The notes beneath the pieces were generated by a model. It was not told where the DNA came from. It saw only the letters and a list, made by a program, of their open reading frames with translations, and searched no databases. A stretch of DNA of 64,000 nucleotides from Flavobacterium cauense R2A-7 (GTDB lineage Bacteria; Bacteroidota; Bacteroidia; Flavobacteriales; Flavobacteriaceae), in assembly GCF_000498475.1 (NCBI RefSeq), contig NZ_AVBI01000018.1, positions 62,001 to 126,000 on the forward strand, in the 5' to 3' direction. Positions 25,274 through 32,266 of this stretch are shown in pieces; the stretch's first letter is position 1, and each line of letters starts with the position of its first letter. The translations under genes and the position numbers were made by a program.

Positions 25274-27442
25274 ATGCAAAAATATTTTTTTATAATCATG
25301 GCAATGTTTGTTGTCGAGGGTGCTCAAGCACAAAACAGTTTTAAGGCAATTGTCAAAAACAATGACACTAAAGAGCCAATAATAGGTGTATCAGTGGTTG
25401 TTGAAGGCTCAAACAATATTTCGGTGTCTGATGACAACGGTCTGATATTAATTACCAACATTCCAGATGGTGAACATACAATCACTTTTTCTTCGATTGG
25501 TTACAAAAAGAAAACTGAAGTATTCACTTTTCCAATCGCTAACGAAGACACTTTAGAGATTTTTTTAGAATCTGAAGCAGAAGAAATAGAGGAAATAACT
25601 ATTACCTCAACGAGAAGTACCAGAACAATAAAGGACATTCCTACAAGGGTTGAGTTTATTGCTGGTGAAGAATTGGAAGAAAAAGGAAATATGAAACCTG
25701 GGGATATTAGAATGCTACTCAACGAAAGTACGGGTATTCAAACACAACAAACCTCAGCAATATCAGCCAATTCATCTATTCGCATACAGGGACTTGACGG
25801 GAGATATACACAAATCCTAAAAGATGGGTTTCCTTTATATTCAGGTGCTTCAAGTGGATTAGGTCTTTTACAAACCCCGCCACTGGATTTAAAACAAGTT
25901 GAAATTATCAAAGGTTCTGCTTCAACATTGTACGGTGGTGGTGCAATTGCTGGATTAGTAAACCTGATTTCAAAAACCCCGTCAGAAGAAAGGGAATTAC
26001 GTTTCCACATCAACGGAACATCAGCATTAGGGCTTGACGTTAACGGATTCTATTCACAAAAATTTGATAAAGTTGGTCTAACACTGTTTGCTTCACACAA
26101 TAGAAATGCACCTTATGACCCAGCAGATATTAAATTAACAGCTATACCTAAATTTGAGAGATTCAATATTAATCCGAAGCTATTTGTATATTTCAACAGC
26201 AAAACCAAGCTTGATTTTGGGCTAAATACTGCATTTGAAAATCGTATTGGTGGAAACATTGATTACATTAAAAACAATGTCAACACAGGGGCTTATTTTG
26301 AAAAAAATGATACTCGTAGGATTAGCACCCAACTAACTTTTACGCATCAGTTGAATGAGAATGAGCGTTTGACTTTTCGCAATAGTTTAAATAATTTCAA
26401 TCGTGTAATTTCCATTCCAAATTATGAGTTTGACGGTGTACAGAACAGTACGTTTTCAGAATTCACATATTCTCGCAATGGGGAAACTTCAGATTGGGTT
26501 ACGGGAGCAAATCTTTGGTCGGATAACTTTACTGAAAGACAAATCACTACATTTCCTCTACGTGATTACAATCAAATTACCTTCGGTGTATTTGTTCAAA
26601 ACTCCTTAAAGGCTAAAGAATGGTTACACATTGAAACTGGTTTAAGAGGAGATTATATTGCTGATTATGGTTTTGCATTATTGCCGAAAGCATCGGTATT
26701 GTTTAAGGTTTCGGAAAAATTATCGTCACGAATTGGTGGTGGACTTGGTTATAAAACGCCAACGATATTCACAGACGAAAGTGAAAGAATTCAATATCAA
26801 AATGTTCTGCCAATTGACAATAATTTTAACAGTCTAGAAAAAAGCTACGGAACTAACTTTGATGTTAATTACAAAACTAATATTACAGATGAAATTTCGT
26901 TTAGCATCAATCAAATGTTTTTCTATACCTATATTAATAACCCACTAATACTAACACCGCTTTCAAACGGAACATTCCAATTTGTTAATATTGATGGGCA
27001 TATTGACACGAAAGGTACTGAAACGAATATTAAATTAGGTTATGAGGACTTCAAATTATTTGTTGGATATACTTATACAGATGCTCAGATTGACCAGAAC
27101 GGTATCAAATCCCAAAACCCACTTACAGCAAAACACCGTCTTAATAATGTTTTGATGTACGAGGTTGAAGATAAATGGAAAGTTGGATTGGAAGCTTATT
27201 ATTATAGCCCGCAAAAATTAAGTGATGGTTCTACAGGAAAAAATTATTGGATTTGCGGTGTGATGATTGAAAAACTGTGGGAGCATTTTTCAATTTATAC
27301 CAACTTTGAGAATCTTACCGATACAAGACAAACAAGGTTTGGTAGCATCTATACTGGAACGATTGACAATCCTGTTTTCAAGGACATTTACGCTCCACTA
27401 GACGGGTTTGTTATCAATGCGGGAATTAAGATTAAATTGTAA
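25274..27442 (+). CDS. TonB-dependent outer-membrane receptor, probably metal-related
   Basis: 722 residues. Signal peptide to AQA-Q (about 20), a carboxypeptidase-regulatory-like domain (20-95), then the plug domain with EEITITSTRSTRTIKDIPTR (TonB box region) and DVKQ-like LKQVEIIKGSASTLYGGGAIAGLVNLIS, and a 22-strand type barrel to the C-terminal aromatic end (FVINAGIKIKL). Genes on both sides are for metal handling, so the substrate is probably a metal complex rather than a glycan; there is no SusD partner. Confidence 0.9.
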   Translation: MQKYFFIIMAMFVVEGAQAQNSFKAIVKNNDTKEPIIGVSVVVEGSNNISVSDDNGLILITNIPDGEHTITFSSIGYKKKTEVFTFPIANEDTLEIFLESEAEEIEEITITSTRSTRTIKDIPTRVEFIAGEELEEKGNMKPGDIRMLLNESTGIQTQQTSAISANSSIRIQGLDGRYTQILKDGFPLYSGASSGLGLLQTPPLDLKQVEIIKGSASTLYGGGAIAGLVNLISKTPSEERELRFHINGTSALGLDVNGFYSQKFDKVGLTLFASHNRNAPYDPADIKLTAIPKFERFNINPKLFVYFNSKTKLDFGLNTAFENRIGGNIDYIKNNVNTGAYFEKNDTRRISTQLTFTHQLNENERLTFRNSLNNFNRVISIPNYEFDGVQNSTFSEFTYSRNGETSDWVTGANLWSDNFTERQITTFPLRDYNQITFGVFVQNSLKAKEWLHIETGLRGDYIADYGFALLPKASVLFKVSEKLSSRIGGGLGYKTPTIFTDESERIQYQNVLPIDNNFNSLEKSYGTNFDVNYKTNITDEISFSINQMFFYTYINNPLILTPLSNGTFQFVNIDGHIDTKGTETNIKLGYEDFKLFVGYTYTDAQIDQNGIKSQNPLTAKHRLNNVLMYEVEDKWKVGLEAYYYSPQKLSDGSTGKNYWICGVMIEKLWEHFSIYTNFENLTDTRQTRFGSIYTGTIDNPVFKDIYAPLDGFVINAGIKIKL

Positions 27443-27446
27443 CGAT

Positions 27447-28247
27447 ATGAATAAGAGTATTTACAAAATAGCAAAGATGGATTGTCCCAGTGAGGAACAA
27501 TTGATACGGCTTAAACTAAATGGTATCGAACAAATACAACAGCTTAATTTCGATATTCCAAATAGAAAACTGGAAGTGTTTCATTCGGGTGATACGAACT
27601 TGATAACAGATAAAATTAACAGTTTAAATCTTGATAGTAGTTTAGAGAAAACCGAAATCACCTCTGAGAGTATTAAACAATCGGACGACACACAACAAAG
27701 AAAGCTTCTTTGGCAAGTGTTAGGAATCAATGCTTTTTTCTTTGCGTTAGAAATGGTTACAGGATTTGTTTCCAACTCAATGGGACTTGTTGCAGACAGT
27801 TTAGACATGTTAGCTGATAGCATCGTTTACGCTCTTGCTTTGTTTGCTGTTGGTGGTGCAATGGCAAGAAAAAACAACATTGCAAAAATGAGCGGGTATT
27901 TTCAATTACTGTTGGCAATATTGGGTTTTATTGAAGTACTAAGAAGATTTTTAGGCTTTACCGAAGTACCAGCGTTTCAAACCATGATAATAATTTCGTT
28001 GCTTGCGCTTGTTGGAAATGTTATATGTTTGTATCTGTTACAGAAATCCAAAAGTAAAGAAGCTCATATGCAGGCAAGCATGATTTTCACCTCGAACGAT
28101 GTAGTTGTAAACATTGGAGTGATTGTTGCTGGTATGTTAGTTTATTTCACCAATTCAAAAATTCCTGATTTGGTTATTGGTGTTTTGGTTTTCGCTGTTG
28201 TAGGCAAAGGTGCTTTAAGAATTTTAAAATTATCAAATGAAAAATAA
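27447..28247 (+). CDS. Cation diffusion facilitator family transporter with HMA-like N-terminus
   Basis: 266 residues from ATG 27447, just after the TonB receptor stop. Residues 1-50 resemble an HMA domain (IYKIAKMDCPSEEQLIRLKL), with CPSEE in place of CxxC. Then six membrane segments of the CDF fold, with NSMGLVADSLDMLADSIVYALAL holding the metal-site aspartates and MIFTSNDVVVNIGVIVAG the second pair. It probably exports a divalent metal such as zinc, cobalt or cadmium. Overlaps the MerC-like gene by 11 bases. Confidence 0.88.
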   Translation: MNKSIYKIAKMDCPSEEQLIRLKLNGIEQIQQLNFDIPNRKLEVFHSGDTNLITDKINSLNLDSSLEKTEITSESIKQSDDTQQRKLLWQVLGINAFFFALEMVTGFVSNSMGLVADSLDMLADSIVYALALFAVGGAMARKNNIAKMSGYFQLLLAILGFIEVLRRFLGFTEVPAFQTMIIISLLALVGNVICLYLLQKSKSKEAHMQASMIFTSNDVVVNIGVIVAGMLVYFTNSKIPDLVIGVLVFAVVGKGALRILKLSNEK

Positions 28248-28845
28248 TTTAACTAACAATATTGACAAACTTGGAACAGTCGGGCTGTTTCTGACAGCTA
28301 TTTTTTCGCCTTGTTGTTTTCCCCTTTTTGCATTTGGGGCTTCAGCTCTTGGGTTGGGAAGTTTTGAGTTATTTGGAGGTTGGACAATGTGGATTTTCCA
28401 AGCAATGGTTTTGGTTTCAATCATTGGGCTTTTTGTTTCTTACCGCAAGCACCGATGCACTTATCCTTTATTGGTTGGAATCCCAAGTGCACTTTTAATA
28501 TTTTACGGTTATTATTTTGCTAACGATGGCACCTATTTCATTTATGCTGGAATGTTTGGGTTGTTTATAAGTACGGCTATAAATTACTATCGAAACAAAC
28601 TTCACGGAAATTGTGACACCTGCACAATTTATAACGGTAAAAAAGTTGAATTGGAATCAACTATTACTTGCCCGAAATGTGGTCATAAAAAAACGGAAAT
28701 GATGCCTACCAATGCGTGTGAGTTTTTCTATGAATGTGAAAATTGTAAAACGAGATTACGACCATTAGAAGGTGATTGCTGTGTGTATTGCAGTTATGGA
28801 ACTGTAAAATGTCCACCAATTCAAGCTGGTGAGAATTGTTGTTGA
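28237..28845 (+). CDS. MerC-domain protein fused to a GDCCVxC domain
   Basis: 202 residues. Residues 1-125: four hydrophobic segments of the MerC mercury-transport family with FSPCCFPLFAFGASALGLG holding the Cys pair. Residues 130-202: a soluble Cys-rich module with TCPKCGHKKTEMMPTNACEFFYEC, CENCKTRLRPLEGDCCVYC and SYGTVKCPPIQ, the hallmark of GDCCVxC domain proteins (some are selenoproteins elsewhere). Both parts exist separately in other Bacteroidota genomes; here they are one chain. Last gene of the metal module; Hg(II) or another soft metal is the likely ligand. Confidence 0.85.
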   Translation: MKNNLTNNIDKLGTVGLFLTAIFSPCCFPLFAFGASALGLGSFELFGGWTMWIFQAMVLVSIIGLFVSYRKHRCTYPLLVGIPSALLIFYGYYFANDGTYFIYAGMFGLFISTAINYYRNKLHGNCDTCTIYNGKKVELESTITCPKCGHKKTEMMPTNACEFFYECENCKTRLRPLEGDCCVYCSYGTVKCPPIQAGENCC

Positions 28846-28858
28846 TTAGTATAAAACA

Positions 28859-28895
28859 ATAAAACCTCTGACGATCGTCAGAGGTTTTATTGTTT
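28859..28895 (+). terminator. Terminator of the metal module
   Basis: AAAACCTCTGACGATCGTCAGAGGTTTT is a perfect palindromic stem followed by T-rich sequence. Confidence 0.85.
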
Positions 28896-29090
28896 TTATT
28901 TCATTTGTAACCACCCACCTTAAGAACGAGATTGAAAGTAGTATAGAAAATATTGCACATTTGTAGGGGTCCATAAAACTAAAACAAATGAAATTAAAGT
29001 ATTTATGACTTGAATAATCAGAATGATAGTGCGTATATGACGTCCCATTTGAAATGATTGAAGATTTTAAGAGCTACAAACGGCAAATAA

Positions 29091-29192
29091 GTAAAAAGGG
29101 TTAAACCTTTAGTAAAAATCTGTAAACTTCTAAACATTACTTTGGAAGATTTTTTTAAAAGGATTGATGTACCAACAAAAAAACAATTATAG
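29091..29192 (+). pseudogene. Decayed 3' end of an XRE regulator gene
   Basis: The last 33 codons translate to VKICKLLNITLEDFFKRID and then VPTKK, closely matching the end of the intact XRE regulator at 24605-24859 (IKICKLLNVTLEEFFKGID, VPTTK). A stop lies at 29088-29090. Weaker similarity further upstream (28988-29090: ATG, then a GATAGTGCGTAT block like the intact gene's AGGAGTGCGTAT) suggests the whole gene was once present and has lost frame. Confidence 0.75.
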
Positions 29193-29282
29193 GAAAGTGA
29201 TAGTGTGAGTAAAGTCTCCTGATAGTGAAGAAGTTGTGTATAATTAAATCAAAATCATCCTTATAGCCACACAGTTATATTT

Positions 29283-29290
29283 TAAATTTG
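29283..29290 (+). promoter_or_regulatory. Promoter -7 element TAAATTTG for the PIN-like gene
   Basis: Perfect TAnnTTTG match 15 bases before the ATG at 29306. It rules out the upstream TTG at 29288, which lies inside the promoter element. Confidence 0.55.
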
Positions 29291-29305
29291 CTTAAAACAG
29301 AAGCA

Positions 29306-30757
29306 ATGATTCGAGTATATTTAGATTGGAATGTGTTTAGCAGACTGGAACATAATGATGAGGCCTATAAAAGACTTACTGAGATATTGTCAGATGAATC
29401 AAAATATATCTTGCCTTATTCTCCCGCACATCTTAAGGACTTATATCGAAGCTACAAGAAAGTAGGCATGGAAGGAATTGAAGGGCATCTCGAGAAAATT
29501 CAAAAATATTCCAAGTCGCTATTCATTGTCTATACAATCAAACACGTTTTGGAATTCCAATTTCTGGATTCAAAGGAATCAATGAAGCAACATGCCGAAG
29601 CATATGATGAGCACGAAGATTTTGATTTTAATGTTGATAAAATGATGGAAGCATTAGAGCCATTCTCATCGATGTTAGATTCTTTGTTTAAAATTCAATT
29701 GCCAAATTTCACTGCGAAGCAAACAGATGATGAAAAAGTTAATAAGGAAATTGCAAATACAAGAAGTTCTGAACTTGTGAAACGTCTTATGGGGACTGAA
29801 GAAACAATTTCCATGAAGGACATGATGCAGAACCTTATGACAATGTCAAGTACACTGTACGAAGATGATAGCTATTCAGAATGGCGTGAGGGATTTCAAC
29901 AGGATATAAAGGTTAGTGGCAGAATCAAAGATAAGCGATTCAATCCTATGGAAACACTGGACGAAAATGCACAAAAATTACAGAAAAAGGACTTTATGGA
30001 ACTTTTTGAAAGTATGCTTATCGGAGAAGATAAAAAGAGTTTCTTTAATAAAATAATTGCGCTTGTCAGACAATTGGACTTTCATGGATTTTATCCTGAC
30101 AAGATTGAAAAAGGTCACCATTTAGACAATGTTGAGACAGACTATGAACATATCGCCTATGCTACAAGTTGTGATATTTTCATTGTAAATGACAATAAAA
30201 CTAAAGCAAAGGCTGCTCTTGCCTACGAGCTTCTAAAATTGAATGTGCGAGTAGTTACTCCAAAAGAATATGTGGAGTTTATTGAGAAAAATTCAGCAGA
30301 AATTGAAAATGGACAGCATTTGGTTGACTATCTATTTTGGATTCCAACCACAGAGCCTACTTTAGAAATCAATGGTAGGAATGCTCATTATATTCCATCA
30401 TTTGTTTTAAATTATTTTAACATGGCCTCTTATCCGATTGATAATCCAAAATCGATTATCTTACAAAAGATGGATACTCCGAACCGTGTCGGAATCTTTG
30501 TGAAAGAAATTGAAGCTATTAAAGAAAAACTCATTTCATTTTATGGAACTCAACTTAAGGAATTCGGTAATGTCGGTGAAGACACATACCTCATAGCTTG
30601 GCTAACAGACGAACTGGTCTTAATCAAACTTCAACTTTCTGAGGGTAATTTCACCCTCGAAGTATCTCAATGCAAGAAAATGACAAGGTATGAAAAATTC
30701 ATTGCAAGCGGAAAATCTATAATTGGTAAAGTATCTCAAATAATGAGATTCAGATGA
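29306..30757 (+). CDS. Large PIN-like domain protein
   Basis: 483 residues, family not recognised. The ends of a PIN nuclease core are visible: N-terminal IRVYLDWNVFSRL (Asp7) and ILPYSPAHLKDLYRSYKK (Asp45), then after about 230 mostly helical residues, ETDYEHIAYATSCDIFIVNDNKTK (Asp279 and Asp296) and a Rossmann-like VRVVTPKEYVEF. These fit the acidic residues of a metal-dependent RNase. The C-terminal 150 residues are unlike PIN and may bind partner or ligand. No antitoxin gene adjoins it and it has its own promoter, so it is not a plain VapBC pair. It might be a defence or stress RNase (inference). Confidence 0.6.
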   Translation: MIRVYLDWNVFSRLEHNDEAYKRLTEILSDESKYILPYSPAHLKDLYRSYKKVGMEGIEGHLEKIQKYSKSLFIVYTIKHVLEFQFLDSKESMKQHAEAYDEHEDFDFNVDKMMEALEPFSSMLDSLFKIQLPNFTAKQTDDEKVNKEIANTRSSELVKRLMGTEETISMKDMMQNLMTMSSTLYEDDSYSEWREGFQQDIKVSGRIKDKRFNPMETLDENAQKLQKKDFMELFESMLIGEDKKSFFNKIIALVRQLDFHGFYPDKIEKGHHLDNVETDYEHIAYATSCDIFIVNDNKTKAKAALAYELLKLNVRVVTPKEYVEFIEKNSAEIENGQHLVDYLFWIPTTEPTLEINGRNAHYIPSFVLNYFNMASYPIDNPKSIILQKMDTPNRVGIFVKEIEAIKEKLISFYGTQLKEFGNVGEDTYLIAWLTDELVLIKLQLSEGNFTLEVSQCKKMTRYEKFIASGKSIIGKVSQIMRFR

Positions 30758-30832
30758 GATTGTATAAAATTAACCCATGCTTGAAAATAGCACACTTATT
30801 TTGACTAATAACCTGGTTTTCAGGCGTATAAT

Positions 30833-30863
30833 TTTGCCAGTCTAAAAATATACACTACATTTG
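30833..30863 (+). promoter_or_regulatory. Promoter TTTG-N19-TACATTTG for the resolvase gene
   Basis: -33 TTTG (30833-30836) and -7 TACATTTG (30856-30863), 19 bases apart, 22 bases before the resolvase ATG. It is the best-formed promoter in the island. Confidence 0.65.
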
Positions 30864-30885
30864 TCATGTAATCAAAATATAAGCC

Positions 30886-31494
30886 ATGGCAAAAGTAAAA
30901 TACGTTAGAGTTTCTACAACAGAACAAAACACAGGTCGTCAAGAAACAAACTCCAAAGAATTTTCAAAAGTTTATATTGATAAGGTTTCGGGTTCTGTTA
31001 AGTTTTCGGAACGTAAAGAAGCAAGTAAACTGATTTCAGATATTGAAAGCGGGATTATTAAAGAAATACACATAAATTCCATAGATAGATTAGGGAGGTC
31101 AATTATTGACATTTTGACAATGATTGAGTTTTTCAATGAAAAATCAGTAAAAGTTTTTGTTGAAAATATTGGAATGTATTCGCTTATTGATGGAAAACCT
31201 AACCCAAGTTTCAAAATGATTGTATCGGTACTTGGCAACGTTGCGGAAATGGAGCGTAATAATATGCTAGAGCGACAAAAGCAGGGAATCGAGTTGGCAA
31301 AAGCTAAAGGAACGTATAAAGGGCGTTTATACGGAACAAGAATGAATGACGATGAAGTTCTAGTTAAATATAAAGCTGTTGTTAAAGAACTCAAAAATGG
31401 CGAATCACTCCGAAGAGCTGCTAAAATAGGAAGTTGTTCGCTTGGGACAGCTCAGAAAATACAAAGAATATTACAGGAAAAAGAAGTGGCATAA
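30886..31494 (+). CDS. Small serine recombinase (resolvase/invertase family)
   Basis: 202 residues. The N-terminal catalytic domain starts VKYVRVSTTEQN with nucleophile Ser10; IDRLGRSIIDILTMIEFF and EMERNNMLERQKQGIELAKAKG are the conserved Arg cluster and E-helix, and the tail (LRRAAKIGSCSLGTAQKIQRIL) is a resolvase-type helix-turn-helix. Such enzymes act on short sites within one replicon; its target is not known. Terminated by a hairpin overlapping the stop region. Confidence 0.9.
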   Translation: MAKVKYVRVSTTEQNTGRQETNSKEFSKVYIDKVSGSVKFSERKEASKLISDIESGIIKEIHINSIDRLGRSIIDILTMIEFFNEKSVKVFVENIGMYSLIDGKPNPSFKMIVSVLGNVAEMERNNMLERQKQGIELAKAKGTYKGRLYGTRMNDDEVLVKYKAVVKELKNGESLRRAAKIGSCSLGTAQKIQRILQEKEVA

Positions 31495-31508
31495 AACCAC
31501 TTTTTTTC
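31484..31508 (+). terminator. Terminator at the resolvase gene end
   Basis: AAGTGG / CCACTT stem spanning the stop codon, followed by seven T residues. Confidence 0.7.
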
Positions 31509-31547
31509 TTTTTTCACTGATAGCCAGTATTTTGTGAAAGTAAAAAC

Positions 31548-31578
31548 TTGCAACTTGTTTCTTTAATTAGTATCTTTG
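31548..31578 (+). promoter_or_regulatory. Promoter TTG-N20-TATCTTTG of the recombinase module
   Basis: -33 TTG at 31548-31550 and -7 TATCTTTG at 31571-31578. The first ORF starts 219 bases later, leaving a long leader that carries several inverted repeats. Confidence 0.5.
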
Positions 31579-31615
31579 CTTATATTGGATTAATTACTGG
31601 ATGTAATAATCTTTT

Positions 31616-31786
31616 TTACTTCAACTGAAGTAATTTCTTTCAAGAGGAAAGGTACTCCTCACATATCAAAATCACATAATTAAAAAATTACCGAGTAAAC
31701 CTGGGCTGGAATTTCTATGCCTAAATTTTAGGTGTTAATTTTTGTGATGAGAATCATCTCCCGACATGAAAAAATGAGAAAGTCGG
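31616..31786 (+). repeat. Cluster of inverted repeats in the recombinase leader
   Basis: TTACTTCA-AC-TGAAGTAA (31616-31633) is a perfect 8-bp-arm palindrome; CCTAAA-T-TTTAGG (31720-31732) is another; CCGAC...GTCGG (31761-31786) a third, looped stem. This 302-base stretch (31495-31796) holds no other ORF. It may contain recombinase binding sites or a leader that controls the downstream genes. Confidence 0.4.
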
Positions 31787-31796
31787 ATGGGGTACA

Positions 31797-31931
31797 ATGT
31801 TAACGAATAGTGAGTGCAAGAAAATTTTAAACAAAAATGAAAATTTATACAATGACGAAGAAGTGGAGTTGTTAAAAGAAACGCTTTACAGATTGGTTGA
31901 AATAACAGAAAAAAGTAAAACTAAAAAATAA
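31797..31931 (+). CDS. Tiny ORF preceding the serine recombinases
   Basis: 44 codons: begins MLTNSECKKILNK, contains YNDEEVELLKETLYRLVEI, a motif that I recall in small ORFs located just before large serine recombinases on other Bacteroidota elements, and ends with a Lys-rich tail. Ends 5 bases before the recombinase stub. A role as recombination helper or regulator is inferred from position only. Confidence 0.55.
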   Translation: MLTNSECKKILNKNENLYNDEEVELLKETLYRLVEITEKSKTKK

Positions 31932-31936
31932 GAAAT

Positions 31937-32260
31937 ATGAAGAACGCAGTAATTTATACAAGAGTAAGTACAGACGAACAAAGCAATACAAGTTTAACTC
32001 TTCGTAACCAAGAAGAGGAATTAAGAAAACATTGTGAATCAAAAGGTTTTAATGTGGTAGGTCATTTTCAAGATGATTGTTCAGCGAAAACTTTTAATAG
32101 ACCAGAATGGAGAAAATTAGAAGAATTTGTGAAAAATAGTGAAAATGTTGGTTTGATTCTTATTACAAATTGGGATAGGTTTAGTAGAGATGTCAATCAA
32201 GGATATAAAATCATTAGTCAGATGTCAAACAGAGGCATTGAAATAAAATCAATAAAATAA
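31937..32260 (+). CDS. Serine recombinase N-terminal stub (tandem duplicate)
   Basis: 107 residues, about two thirds identical by eye to the first 107 of the next gene: YTRVSTDEQ with Ser11, then HFQDDCSAKTF and WDRFSR. It stops where the larger protein continues, at GIEIKSIK versus GIEVNSMEQ. It lacks the rest of the catalytic domain's E-helix and the DNA-binding part, so it cannot recombine alone. The sequence around both ATGs is nearly the same, so this is a partial tandem duplication. It could interfere with or modulate the full-length enzyme by dimerising (inference). Confidence 0.75.
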   Translation: MKNAVIYTRVSTDEQSNTSLTLRNQEEELRKHCESKGFNVVGHFQDDCSAKTFNRPEWRKLEEFVKNSENVGLILITNWDRFSRDVNQGYKIISQMSNRGIEIKSIK

Positions 32261-32266
32261 GAAAAC

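Noticed and set aside
29288..29305. TTG start for the PIN-like gene
   Set aside because: It overlaps the TAAATTTG promoter element; the ATG at 29306 follows it naturally.
29306..30757. Simple VapBC toxin-antitoxin pair
   Set aside because: The protein is three to four times longer than VapC and no small antitoxin gene adjoins it.
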